From contig WGLV01000013.1 in assembly GCA_016125385.1 (NCBI GenBank), positions 90,006 to 154,005 of the forward strand: a stretch of 64,000 bases of DNA, given 5' to 3'. How positions within the stretch are numbered: the stretch's first letter is position 1; each line of letters starts with the position of its first letter. A program made the position numbers and the translations under genes. Below the pieces are notes generated by a model that was given only the letters and a program-made list of their open reading frames with translations, did not search any database and was not told the DNA's origin. This stretch comes from a bacterium (GTDB lineage: Bacteria; Hinthialibacterota; Hinthialibacteria; Hinthialibacterales; Hinthialibacteraceae). Positions 36,015 through 45,573 of this stretch are shown piece after piece.

Positions 36015-37703
36015 TCCGCTCACTCCGATTTTCAATTCACCACGCCGATACCGCACGCGGGCGCCCTGGGGCATGACGATCGCCTGAATAAAACCGTTAC
36101 GGCTCAACTGCAGCGCGGCGCTGGCGCCTTCGACCACCGCGACGGCGCTTTTGTCGGGCGCACCGCGCCACTCAGATGCGTTTACGTCATAACGAATCTC
36201 CGCCTGATATGACGGCCAGCCCGCTTTTACCGGATGCTCAGGCGTCGGGGCGTAATTCAGATCGATGAAGTCAACTCGGCCGAAGCGATCCATCAGAAGG
36301 AGTTGATTCGACGCGGGGTCGAGCGCGAGGTCCTGCATAACCGGGCGTTTTGGATCCCAGAAGGGCGACAGCTCGCGCTTGAAGACCGATGGATCGTGGT
36401 AATATACCCCCCCGTTGCTGGCGAGAATCGTACACCCCATCGTCTCTTCATCCATCAACATCGCCATCGCCGCATCGTCCTGCTTCCACAACGCGGGATA
36501 CAACGGCCTCAGAAAGCGCCACCGCCCCCCCGCCTCGCGGATGTATTCTTCCACCTCGGCGTCGCCGCGAAGCAGGTAGACGCGGTCGCCAGCGCGATTG
36601 AGAGCCAGATCGGCGTATCGCGACGCGGTCGCCGGGCCAAAGCGTTCAACCGCCTCGCCGGGCGCGTGAATTTCAACCTCGGGCGTTTCGTTCAGCACGG
36701 CCGCCACACCTTCGGAATTCACCGAAAGCGCGCTGAACGGCGCATCGGCCTTGATCCGCTCGGTCAGCGATTCGCCTTTCATGAGTAACACGCGGCGATC
36801 GGTCAGAATGTATAGCGATTGCGATTCGGGCTGGACGCAAAAATCCAACGCCGCTTCGCCCGAGACCAGCTGGATCTGAGCGCCATAACAGATCGTCATA
36901 AAAAACAGTGGAGGCTGTTCTTCATACTCATCACGCATAGCCTTGATAAAACGCGTTTTATCGAGATGACGCCATTGCATGCGCGTGTAGCCAACCGCCT
37001 CGCTCCAACGCCCCGCGTCCAGCATCTCTCTGACCGCCCGGGCCGTCTCCTCACAGCCAAGCGGCGCGTATCCCGCCGCGAAGGCCTGCTCCGCGGCGTC
37101 GCGCGGGTCGCCATCGTACTCGAACAACATCCAGGCGCGCACGCCGTGCGCCGCCATCATCGTGACCGCGAGCATGGCCAGCGCCACGCGCGCGTTTTTG
37201 CCTCGAAGGCGATCCAAGCCGTCGCCGCCCGCAAGCCAGAACCCCAGCGGCAAAGCGGCCGAGGCGATCGCCGCCGGTCCCCACCACACGATCGCGAACG
37301 GCTTGTCCAGCAGATGATTCACGCCCGCATGCAGGGCCAGCGCCAGCCCGAATAATCCGGCGCCGAACAGACACAGAACTGAATACGCGGGGGCGCGTTC
37401 AAAGGGCCGCGCGCTTTCGCTCACCGCCGCCGCGATCAGCCCAGCCGCCGCCACGGCGGCCACGGCGCCCAGCGTCCAGACCAGACCCCACACGGATGTG
37501 AAAGCGCTCGCCGCCAGCCAGAGAGACAATCCCGCCGCCGCCGCCAGTGTCATCCGCATCCAGCGAGGCGGAATCCAACCATTGCCCGCCGCCAGCATGA
37601 CGAACGCCAGCGCCTCCGCCTTCGCCCATTCCCACCGGAAGAGCGCGGCGACCGCACCCAACGCCAGCGCGATCCATAAAATGACGTAGCGCGCGCGGTT
37701 CAT
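35952..37703 (-). CDS. Membrane protein with C-terminal propeller-like domain, unknown function
   Basis: 583 residues. The first 200 contain about six membrane helices. A soluble region from about residue 215 begins with DPRDAAEQAFAAGYAPLGCE and leads to repeated beta stretches (SQSLYILTDRRVLLM, YADLALNRAGDRVYLL, LALDPASNQLLLMDRF) that look like beta-propeller blades. A Glu/Ala/Pro tail ends the protein. No family recognised. It is translationally coupled (ATGA) to the O-antigen ligase-like gene, so a role in surface polysaccharide export or display is possible. Its 3' end overlaps the zinc-ribbon gene. Confidence 0.65.
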   Translation of the reverse strand: MNRARYVILWIALALGAVAALFRWEWAKAEALAFVMLAAGNGWIPPRWMRMTLAAAAGLSLWLAASAFTSVWGLVWTLGAVAAVAAAGLIAAAVSESARPFERAPAYSVLCLFGAGLFGLALALHAGVNHLLDKPFAIVWWGPAAIASAALPLGFWLAGGDGLDRLRGKNARVALAMLAVTMMAAHGVRAWMLFEYDGDPRDAAEQAFAAGYAPLGCEETARAVREMLDAGRWSEAVGYTRMQWRHLDKTRFIKAMRDEYEEQPPLFFMTICYGAQIQLVSGEAALDFCVQPESQSLYILTDRRVLLMKGESLTERIKADAPFSALSVNSEGVAAVLNETPEVEIHAPGEAVERFGPATASRYADLALNRAGDRVYLLRGDAEVEEYIREAGGRWRFLRPLYPALWKQDDAAMAMLMDEETMGCTILASNGGVYYHDPSVFKRELSPFWDPKRPVMQDLALDPASNQLLLMDRFGRVDFIDLNYAPTPEHPVKAGWPSYQAEIRYDVNASEWRGAPDKSAVAVVEGASAALQLSRNGFIQAIVMPQGARVRYRRGELKIGVSGSAGEPVVEQPAAPAENEKNE

Positions 37704-38932
37704 GATGAACCTTCTCGTTCGGCGCGATGCTCGGCGATGAAAATCAGCCCCAGCATGGCCAGAAACAGGTTGCCCTGCGTGATGGAGAACATGAATAACT
37801 GATGCGTCATCAGCCCCAACCCGCCCGCCGCCAGCGCGGCGCGCTCAACCGGAGGGCATCGGCGAATCAACCCACCCGCGATCCACGCCAGCCAGATCAG
37901 CGCGAACAATCCCGGCAATCCGCTTGATAACAAAAGCGCGAGGTACAGGCTATGCGGACCCCATTGCGACAGTGGCAGGTGCGTCTCGGGCGCGGTGGCG
38001 ATCCAGTTATTGAGGCGGTCCTGCAGAATGGGGCCCATCCCTTCGCCGAAATACGGCAAGGCGTGCGCCGTGCTGTCGAGCAGCCCCGACCAGATGAACA
38101 ACCGGGAATCGCCGCCCGTGGCTGACGCCCCGCTGAAGAGTTCCATAAAGCGCGGCCCCACCCAGGGCAGCGTGGCGATCATCCCCAACGCCGCCAGCCC
38201 CGCGAACGCGAGACACACGCGGCGTTGCGCCGAATCGCCCCATACGAAATACACCACGCCGCAGACGGCCAGCCCGAGACAGGCCGCTCGCGACATCGAC
38301 AACAGCGCGGCGCCGCAAACGCCCGCCGTCGCAGCACCCGTGAGGATGGATTGCCATTTCGCCCGGCTTCGTGACGCCAGCCATGCCAGCAGCGGGACGC
38401 CCAGCACGGCGTACGCGCCTAACTGGTTGGGGTGATCGAAAGCGGCGTGAATGCGCGGCAGACCATCGCCGCCGCCGGATAGCAGCCATTGCTGAACCGC
38501 TTTGCCACAGAGATAGAAATTGCCCGCCACGAACGCCCCCCCCAGCCAGCCAACATGAAGCCGCCCCCAGGGCAGATCGCAGAGAATCAGGTAAAACAAC
38601 ACATAGCAGAGCAGTTCAAGGCTTTCGGTCAGCGCCTGATACCCGTCGATCGACGCCGCGCCGCCCAGAATCGAGCACACCAGCAGAAACACGAGCGGCT
38701 CCAGACAGCGGGCTTCCGCCCAGGGTTTGCGCTCGCCGCGCCGCCAGAAAAACCAGGTCAGAAATAGCAGGGGGAACATCTTGTAAGCGTCGTGACCGGT
38801 GGTAAACCGATAAAATCCCAGATCGACCTGAAAGCGCCCGGCAGGGATGAAAAAACAGACCGCCGCCAGTTCCAGATTCAGCAGCGTCAACCAAATGCTG
38901 TACGGCTTTCCAGTCTTTGGGGATTCATTCAT
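37700..38932 (-). CDS. O-antigen ligase/polymerase (Wzy_C family)
   Basis: About 410 residues with some ten membrane helices. The segment RIHAAFDHPNQLGAYAVLG is the hallmark 'gxFxxpN' loop of O-antigen ligases, and SRLFIWSGLLDST plus GPHSLYLALLLSSGLPGL matches the large periplasmic loop and following helix (the conserved H-S). It joins a polysaccharide to lipid A-core or to a protein, or polymerises repeat units. ATG 38932 gives the cleanest start; the frame to 38977 lacks a ribosome site. It overlaps the next gene by four bases. Confidence 0.85.
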   Translation of the reverse strand: MNESPKTGKPYSIWLTLLNLELAAVCFFIPAGRFQVDLGFYRFTTGHDAYKMFPLLFLTWFFWRRGERKPWAEARCLEPLVFLLVCSILGGAASIDGYQALTESLELLCYVLFYLILCDLPWGRLHVGWLGGAFVAGNFYLCGKAVQQWLLSGGGDGLPRIHAAFDHPNQLGAYAVLGVPLLAWLASRSRAKWQSILTGAATAGVCGAALLSMSRAACLGLAVCGVVYFVWGDSAQRRVCLAFAGLAALGMIATLPWVGPRFMELFSGASATGGDSRLFIWSGLLDSTAHALPYFGEGMGPILQDRLNNWIATAPETHLPLSQWGPHSLYLALLLSSGLPGLFALIWLAWIAGGLIRRCPPVERAALAAGGLGLMTHQLFMFSITQGNLFLAMLGLIFIAEHRAEREGSS

Positions 38933-39033
38933 GATCGATTCATTGTTTAATGAAAATCGCCGGATCGCGCCCGTCATGATCCATCGGGTTCCATTGTCAT
39001 GATAAACGCCGCCGCAGGCAATCCAGAGATTTT

Positions 39034-40332
39034 ATGAGAGATCGTCCGCCCCGTATTCGCACGGTTCATATTGACGAGTTAGACGCCAAGGGTTTTGGCG
39101 CCGGCCCCGTCAACACGGAAGGCCGCCTCTCCATCCCTTTCACCGCGCCCGGCGACGCCGTCGAAGTGGAAAAACGGCGCAAAGGTCAGGGCCGCCTGCT
39201 TCGGCTGCTTGAACCCTCGCCGAATCGGATCGCTCCCACTTGCCGTCATTTCGGCGCGTGCGGCGGTTGTTTATGGCAGCATATCGCCTATGAGGATCAG
39301 TTGGAACATAAGCGGCGATCCGTCGAACGGCTGTTAATTCGCCGCGAACTGGATTACGACGCCTCCCGCCTGCCCATCACGCCCTCGCCGCATTTCGGCT
39401 ACCGCAACCGGATGGATTTCGTCTGGCGTTTTGATGGACGGTTCGGTCTGCGCGAACTGGGCCGCTGGTATTCGATCATCCAACTGGAGGAATGCCGCCT
39501 GATCGCGCCCGAAGCGACGGAAATCGCATTTGAAATCAATCGCCGCGCTCATGCGATGGGGCTTCGCTACCGCGACCAGAAAAAACGCATCCCCGGCCTG
39601 CGCTATGTTATCATGCGGCGTGGCGTCTTTACCGGGCGCATGATGGCGCTCATCGTCAGCGATGAGATGGAGATACCCGCCTCCCTCTATGAGGGGCTGC
39701 CGCTCGACAGCGTGTATCAGTTGATCAACGACAATCTGGAAAACGACGGCTCTGACGGACGCCCGGTTCACCTGAGCGGCGAAACAACGCTGCGCGAGCG
39801 CGTGTTGAATCGCGAGTTTGAGATCGGCCCCCGTTCATTTTTTCAGCCCAATCCCGCCGTCGCCGCGCAAATGGCGCTTCACGTCAGGCGCGAATTTGAA
39901 GCACGGCCGGGCCGCCGGCTGCTGGACCTGTATTGCGGCGTCGGTTTTTTCAGCGCGATGCTTGCCGATCGCTTTGAGCGAGCGCTCGGCGTCGAGATCG
40001 AAGCGGAAGCCGTCAACCTGGCGCGGCGTAACGTGCCCGAAACCAATGCCGAATTCGTATGTATGGAAGCGGAAAACTCGAGCGATCTCGACGCCAGCGG
40101 CTTTGACGCGCTGTTGATCGACCCGCCACGCAACGGTCTACATCCCAAGACGCTCAAGTGGATACTTAACCAGAACTTCGAGCGCATCGTCTACGTTTCG
40201 TGCAACCCCAAACGCGGCTGCGAAGACATCGGCCTGATGAAATCGCACTATCGCATCGCGGACGCCGAGTTATTCGACCAGTTCCCTCAGACCCCCCATG
40301 TCGAGTTGATCGCTACGCTGGTCCGGCGCTGA
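39034..40332 (+). CDS. rlmD: 23S rRNA (uracil-5-)-methyltransferase RlmD-like
   Basis: 432 residues. A TRAM-like beta domain at the N-terminus is followed by Fe-S cysteines C70, C76 and C79 (CRHFGACGGC), with a fourth in EECRLI. The SAM domain shows LLDLYCGVGFFSAMLAD, LIDPPRNGLHPK and the catalytic Cys in YVSCNPKRG (about residue 390). RlmD methylates U1939 of 23S rRNA. TrmA and RlmC relatives share the fold, but the Fe-S cluster fits RlmD or RlmC better. The gene is divergent from the O-antigen ligase-like gene. Confidence 0.88.
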   Translation: MRDRPPRIRTVHIDELDAKGFGAGPVNTEGRLSIPFTAPGDAVEVEKRRKGQGRLLRLLEPSPNRIAPTCRHFGACGGCLWQHIAYEDQLEHKRRSVERLLIRRELDYDASRLPITPSPHFGYRNRMDFVWRFDGRFGLRELGRWYSIIQLEECRLIAPEATEIAFEINRRAHAMGLRYRDQKKRIPGLRYVIMRRGVFTGRMMALIVSDEMEIPASLYEGLPLDSVYQLINDNLENDGSDGRPVHLSGETTLRERVLNREFEIGPRSFFQPNPAVAAQMALHVRREFEARPGRRLLDLYCGVGFFSAMLADRFERALGVEIEAEAVNLARRNVPETNAEFVCMEAENSSDLDASGFDALLIDPPRNGLHPKTLKWILNQNFERIVYVSCNPKRGCEDIGLMKSHYRIADAELFDQFPQTPHVELIATLVRR

Positions 40333-40339
40333 ACCCCCA

Positions 40340-42046
40340 TCACTTTCCCAATACCGCGCCGCTTCCGCGTCCATCGCTGTACCCCGCCAACACGCCGTCA
40401 TCCATGCGCTGAATGCCGCAGGCGAAACCGATCTCACCGCGATCGTATAGCGTGTAGCCCATCGCCTCCAGCGCGGCGCGAGCGTCGGCTGAAAACGTAT
40501 AGGTTTCCATATCGATTCGGTCGGGCAGCCACTGATGATGAAAGCGCTTCGCGTCGATGGCCTCGCGGATGTTCATGCCGAACTCGACGACGTTTAACAC
40601 GATCTGAAGGTTGGTGGTGATGATGGTGGGTCCGCCCGGCGTTCCGGCGGTAAAAACGAAACGCCCGTCTTTTAATACGATCGTGGGCGTCATGGACGAA
40701 AGCATACGCTTGCCCGGCTCGATCCGGTTCGCCGACGATTGCACCAGCCCGAACATATTGGGGGCGCCGGGTTTGGCGGTGAAATCATCCATCTCATCGT
40801 TCAGCAGAACGCCCGTCCCTTCCGCCACCGCGCCCATGCCGAACGTGTTATTGAGCGTATAGGTAATGGCCGCGACGTTACCCATCGCGTCGGCCACGCA
40901 GAAATGAGTGGTCTGATCGGATTCATGAATCCCCGCCGAAACGCCCCTGCTGTCGCCCGCGCCGCTCTCGGGCATCAACGCGCGGCGCTGCTCGATATAC
41001 GCGTCAGAGGTCAGACGTTCTACTGGAACTTCTACGAAATCCGGATCGGCCAGCAGTTCGTTGCGGTCGGCGAACGCCAGCCGTTCGGCTTCGGTTAACC
41101 GTTGCGCGTAAGCCGCTGAATTATGCCCCAGCGTTTTGAGATCGTATGGCGCCAGTAATTTCAGCGCCTGCGCCATCACGATTCCACCTGAACTGGGCAA
41201 AGGGAGCGTCATCACTTCATAGCCTTTATACTGAAACGTAAATGGTTTGCGCCATATCGACTGATACCCGCTCAAATCGTCTTCCGTAACGATGCCGCCG
41301 CCCGCGCGCATAAAGGCGGCGATCATCGCCGCCGTTTCTCCCTGATAAAAACCCGCAACGCCGCGATCGCGTATCCGCCGCAAGGTCGCAGCCAGATCGG
41401 GCAGATGAAGATGGTCGCCGAATCGCGGCGCCCGGCCCTCGGGGTAATACAACCGCGCGGTGGAGGCATGCGCGGTGAGGCGATCTTCCTCGTCCTTCAA
41501 CGCGCGGGAGAGAGTATACGAAACCTCAAAGCCCTCCTCGGCCAGTTTTACGGCGGGTTCAACCACCGCCGCGCGCGGCAGCAGGCCATACTCTTTCTGC
41601 ATGACCAGCAGGCCGTGCGGCGTACCCGGCACGCCCACCGCCAGCAACGATTCCTGGCTCAAATCAGGGTCTGCCTCTCCAGCCGCGTTCAGAAACATAT
41701 CCGCCGCGGCCGCCCCCGGGGCGACCTCGCGAAAATCGAGCGCGATCCGTTCACCGTCCGCCTTCAACCCCACCAGAAATCCTCCACCGCCCAGGTTGCC
41801 GGCCTGCGGGTATGTCACCGCCAGCGCGAACCCGACCGCCGCCGCCGCATCGAACGCGTTTCCACCCAGTTCAAGCGCGCGTACTCCCGCCCGAGCGGCC
41901 TGAATCTCCGGCGCGGCGACCAGATACGACCGCGCGTAGACGGGCTCCAGCCCCGCCCAGGCGGCTGGAAGCGCCGCGCAAAGCGTCACACCCACAAACA
42001 CTCGCAACAGCGACCGTAACTTCGTCATCAGGCGAATCAATTCCAT
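40340..42046 (-). CDS. ggt: Gamma-glutamyltransferase
   Basis: About 568 residues. A signal peptide ends near AAWAGLEP, so it is exported. The proenzyme self-cleaves before the nucleophile Thr in SDQTTHFCVAD (about residue 380). RSYLVAAPEIQAARAGVRAL, GLSGYQSIWR-type (DDLSGYQSIWRKPF), LNDEMDDF and SSMTPTIVLKDG are standard family motifs. The enzyme cleaves glutathione and gamma-glutamyl peptides in the periplasm. AAGGAG six bases upstream supports ATG 42046. It is convergent with rlmD, seven bases away. Confidence 0.93.
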   Translation of the reverse strand: MELIRLMTKLRSLLRVFVGVTLCAALPAAWAGLEPVYARSYLVAAPEIQAARAGVRALELGGNAFDAAAAVGFALAVTYPQAGNLGGGGFLVGLKADGERIALDFREVAPGAAAADMFLNAAGEADPDLSQESLLAVGVPGTPHGLLVMQKEYGLLPRAAVVEPAVKLAEEGFEVSYTLSRALKDEEDRLTAHASTARLYYPEGRAPRFGDHLHLPDLAATLRRIRDRGVAGFYQGETAAMIAAFMRAGGGIVTEDDLSGYQSIWRKPFTFQYKGYEVMTLPLPSSGGIVMAQALKLLAPYDLKTLGHNSAAYAQRLTEAERLAFADRNELLADPDFVEVPVERLTSDAYIEQRRALMPESGAGDSRGVSAGIHESDQTTHFCVADAMGNVAAITYTLNNTFGMGAVAEGTGVLLNDEMDDFTAKPGAPNMFGLVQSSANRIEPGKRMLSSMTPTIVLKDGRFVFTAGTPGGPTIITTNLQIVLNVVEFGMNIREAIDAKRFHHQWLPDRIDMETYTFSADARAALEAMGYTLYDRGEIGFACGIQRMDDGVLAGYSDGRGSGAVLGK

Positions 42047-42268
42047 ACGGGACTCCTTTGGCGGACTCACGTCTTCTTTCGAAACGCGTTTCCTTTATTG
42101 CCGTCAGATTAGCGGTAGTATGGTGACGCCGCAATTCTATAGCGGCTCTGGTTTTCCATATAAAATTCAGGTAATGGGCAAAATCGGTAACATTCACAGA
42201 GAAACCATGATTTCCGCTTCATTCAGCCGGAACACTACTCTGGCGATAATAAACTGAGGACGAATGGC

Positions 42269-44530
42269 ATGATTTACGATGGGACGCTCGGCCTGCTGTG
42301 GTACCTGACGCTGACCGTGTTCGGCCTCGCCGCGCTGCCGGTTTCGATGCGCGTATTTTACCGCATGCCCGATAAAGGGATCGTTCTCGCGCGCCCCCTG
42401 GGCTGGCTGCTGGTAGGTTTTACCGCGTGGGTACTGGCGTTCATCGGTCTTCCGTTCACCCGCATGGGCCTCGTGCTCGTTATCGCGTTAATCGCCGGCT
42501 TATCAGGCTGGGTCGTGCGTTCACGTAAGGCGTGGGTGATTCGTCAATGGAAAAAGGGATGGCGCACCGCGCTGAACGGCGAGATTCTCACGCTGGCGGT
42601 GTATGCGCTCGTGCTGTTCATCCGGCGCGGCAACCCCAACATCGACCATACCGAAAAGCCGATGGACCTGACCTTTCTCAGCGGGCTGATCAACGCGGTC
42701 AAGATGCCGCCGCCCGATCCATGGCTGGCGGGCGGAACGATCAATTACCATTACGGCGGTTACCTGCTTCATTCCATCCCCGCCAAACTGCTCGGCGTAT
42801 TGCCCGAATACGCGTACAACCTCTCCATCGCGGCGGTTGCGGCGATGGCGGCCGCGTGTGCGTTTTCGCTGGGCCGCGCCTTGTTCGGCCGCTGCCGCTG
42901 GGGCGCGCTGAGCGTGGCGGCGGTGTTGTTCGCGGGTAACCTGGCGCTGGCGGCGGTGTCGATCGACCGCGATCACGCGCCCCAATCGGTATATGAATGG
43001 CGTTTTCAATTGCTCTGGAACTCGTCGCGCGTGATTTATGACGGTCCGCGAACTCCCGAAAACCAGACCATCAATGAATCCCCCTTCTTTTCAACGATGT
43101 GGGCCGATCTGCATCCCCATTTTTCCGACATTCCCTTCTTCTTGTTGTTTCTGTGCATCGCCTACAACCTGTATCTGGCGCTGTGCCGTCTGTCGGCGAA
43201 ACGATTTTACGATATGGAATGGCCTCTGCTCACCGCCGGGGTCATTTCATGCGCGTATCTGATGCCGACGAACCTGTTCGATTTCCCCATCGCGTCGGCG
43301 TTGTACGGCGCGTTGATCTGCGCGGGCCTGTTGTACGTCTATTTCGCGCGCAAGCGTTCGGTCAAAGATACGCTGATGCTGGCGACTTCGATCGCGCTGC
43401 CCGTTATGGCGCTCGCCGCCGCGACGCCCTTCCGCCTGTATTTCAAATCGCCGATCACCAAAAACGTTCTCATCGCCGCTCCCCATCAGAGCGGCCTGTT
43501 TGATTTCTGCCTGGTGTTCGGCGTGCCGCTGGCCCTGTCGCTGATCTATCTCGCCGCGCGCATCGGTCCGCTGTTCGCGAATCGCAGCAAAGAAGAAACC
43601 GGCTTCATCGCTTCCAGCGTGGGCATCCTGTTCGTACTGCTCTGGACGGCGACGGGGCATATCGTCGCCTCACTGACGCCCATGCTGGCGCTGCTGTTTT
43701 TCGGCGTGGCGGCGATGACGCTGCTGGTCAAACAGGGGCCGATGAAAATCGCGGGCGAAGCCGGGCGCAAAGAAGCGTTTTGTCTCATCGCGGTGGGGCT
43801 TGCGTGGAGCCTCGCGGCGGCCTGCGAGTATATTTGCCTGAATGACGGCTACGGCTCAAAACGGCTGAACACGCTGTTCAAATTTCATTTCCCCGCATGG
43901 CTGATTTTCGGCGTGGCGCTGCCTCCGATGATGGTGTGGGCCGTGCGGCGAGCGCGTTCGATCTCCACCCGGGCGGCGATCGCCGTGCCTTCCCTGCTGC
44001 TGGCGGCGGCGACGTTTTTCGGCCCGTTGTATACGCTGTACGCCTTCTGGGGAATCAGCGAGCAACGGTTGATCACCCTCGACGGCCTCGCCTATATGAA
44101 AACGTACCAGCCTAACGAGTTCCGCCTCATCGAATGGATTCGTGAAAACGCGCCGCGCGACGCCGTGCTGATGGAGATTCCCGGTGCGGCCTACACGCTC
44201 GACAGCAGGATCTCCGCCTCCACCGGCCGCCCCTCCGTGATCGGCTGGGAAGGGCACGAGCGGCTCTGGCGCGGCGACCACGCGCTGATCGACGAACGCC
44301 GCAACGACGTCCTGAGCGCGCTAACCACTCAGAACTGGGACGCGGCGAAACGCGTGCTCGACAAGTACAATGTCAGTTACATCGCTCTCGTCCGGCCCAA
44401 TAACGAAGCCTATCAGCGAATGATTCCCCAGTTTCTGCTGGGCGAATACCGGCGCCATACCGAACCGGTTCTTCAGGCGGCGGGTCCATACGAACTGTTT
44501 AAAGTAAAACGCGGCAAGGCGGATTCATGA
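42269..44530 (+). CDS. DUF2298 (Chlor_Arch_YYY) membrane protein
   Basis: 753 residues with about 15 membrane helices. GNPNIDHTEKPMDLTFLSGL, INYHYGGYLL and FPIASALYGALICAGL match the DUF2298 family, first noticed in Chloroflexi and archaea. NESPFFSTMWADLHPHFSDI is a conserved loop with an acidic and His cluster, reminiscent of GT-C glycosyltransferases. A soluble C-terminal region (from about residue 615) is probably periplasmic. The role is unproven, most likely glycan transfer. The stop overlaps the trpC start by four bases (ATGA). Confidence 0.85.
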   Translation: MIYDGTLGLLWYLTLTVFGLAALPVSMRVFYRMPDKGIVLARPLGWLLVGFTAWVLAFIGLPFTRMGLVLVIALIAGLSGWVVRSRKAWVIRQWKKGWRTALNGEILTLAVYALVLFIRRGNPNIDHTEKPMDLTFLSGLINAVKMPPPDPWLAGGTINYHYGGYLLHSIPAKLLGVLPEYAYNLSIAAVAAMAAACAFSLGRALFGRCRWGALSVAAVLFAGNLALAAVSIDRDHAPQSVYEWRFQLLWNSSRVIYDGPRTPENQTINESPFFSTMWADLHPHFSDIPFFLLFLCIAYNLYLALCRLSAKRFYDMEWPLLTAGVISCAYLMPTNLFDFPIASALYGALICAGLLYVYFARKRSVKDTLMLATSIALPVMALAAATPFRLYFKSPITKNVLIAAPHQSGLFDFCLVFGVPLALSLIYLAARIGPLFANRSKEETGFIASSVGILFVLLWTATGHIVASLTPMLALLFFGVAAMTLLVKQGPMKIAGEAGRKEAFCLIAVGLAWSLAAACEYICLNDGYGSKRLNTLFKFHFPAWLIFGVALPPMMVWAVRRARSISTRAAIAVPSLLLAAATFFGPLYTLYAFWGISEQRLITLDGLAYMKTYQPNEFRLIEWIRENAPRDAVLMEIPGAAYTLDSRISASTGRPSVIGWEGHERLWRGDHALIDERRNDVLSALTTQNWDAAKRVLDKYNVSYIALVRPNNEAYQRMIPQFLLGEYRRHTEPVLQAAGPYELFKVKRGKADS

Positions 44531-45315
44531 AAGGAATACTCGTCGAGATCATCGAGCATAAACGCGCCGAGGTCGAAGAACGCAGGCGAAGCGTTCCGCT
44601 TGAAACACTCAGGCGGCGCGCCGCAGAGGCTCCGCCCTGCCGAGATTTCACCACGGCTCTACGCCGCACGAATGGGCTGAAACTGCTCGCTGAAATCAAA
44701 GCCGCTTCGCCCTCGGCGGGGACGCTGCGTGATGAATTCGACCCCGCTGAATACGCCTCGGCCTTCTATCAGAGCGGCGCTTCGGCCATCTCCGTATTAA
44801 CCGATTTCAAGTATTTCAAAGGGACCGACTCCCATCTCGTCGCGGCGCGCCAGGCGACTCCGCTGCCGGTGTTACGCAAAGATTTCACCATTGATGAATA
44901 CCAGCTGGTTGAAAGCCGCGCAATCGGCGCCGACGCCGTGCTGCTCATGGCGCAGGTTCTCGCGCCCGATGACTACAAACGCCTGTACGACCTCGCCCGC
45001 GAGTTGGGGCTATACGTCCTCGCCGAAGGGCATACCCCGGAGCAGTTGGAATTTCTCGTCTCGCTGGGCGCGGAGACCATCGGAATCAATAACCGCGACT
45101 TCGAAACCATGACGGTCGATCTCAACACAACGGTTGAACGGCGCGCGATCGTCCCCCTCGATCGCGTACTGGTCAGCCAGAGCGGCGTGTTTACCCGCGA
45201 TGACGTACTGAAACTGGAGACTGTCAGGCCCGACGCCATTCAGGTAGGGTCGTCGATCATGCGGCACGGCGACGCCGCCGAGCAGATCGCCCTGCTGATG
45301 GGGCCGCGAACCTGA
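44527..45315 (+). CDS. trpC: Indole-3-glycerol phosphate synthase
   Basis: 262 residues, a TIM barrel that closes the indole ring in tryptophan synthesis. LLAEIKAASPSAGTLR, VLRKDFTIDEYQ, DAVLLMAQVL, GINNRDFETM and VSQSGVFTRDDVL carry the known catalytic Lys and Glu residues. It overlaps the DUF2298 gene although the functions look unrelated. trpD is at 56479, so the trp pathway is dispersed. Confidence 0.95.
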   Translation: MKGILVEIIEHKRAEVEERRRSVPLETLRRRAAEAPPCRDFTTALRRTNGLKLLAEIKAASPSAGTLRDEFDPAEYASAFYQSGASAISVLTDFKYFKGTDSHLVAARQATPLPVLRKDFTIDEYQLVESRAIGADAVLLMAQVLAPDDYKRLYDLARELGLYVLAEGHTPEQLEFLVSLGAETIGINNRDFETMTVDLNTTVERRAIVPLDRVLVSQSGVFTRDDVLKLETVRPDAIQVGSSIMRHGDAAEQIALLMGPRT

Positions 45316-45412
45316 AAACCCGCCGCCGTCTTCGTGGCTCATCCGGCATACTCCGCCTTCCGAAATTTCAGGCTTTCCCCCATAATGAAGCGCTGTTTTT
45401 TTTATTTTCGGC

Positions 45413-45448
45413 GCCAAAGTAATGTAAGAGCTGGCTGCCGCGAAAATC
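45413..45448 (+). repeat. Two-block intergenic motif, copy B
   Basis: GCCAAAGTAATG at 45413-45424, then 15 bases, then GCGAAAATC at 45440-45448. It matches copy A at 23246-23281 in both blocks and spacing. It is flanked by T runs (45396-45402 and 45451-45460) and sits 125 bases before the lipoprotein gene. Confidence 0.8.
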
Positions 45449-45573
45449 GCTTTTTTTTTTGACTTAAGAACCATTGCACGAACTTGCCCGTTCGGTTTCA
45501 TCACGACGATACGAAAACCCCGCCGGATGAGCGATCAATCATTCCTGGGTCACGAACACGCGGGAGGAATTTG

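Noticed and set aside
45451-45460. T run as a terminator of trpC
   Set aside because: The preceding stem (GCGA/TCGC) is too short; it fits the two-block element better.
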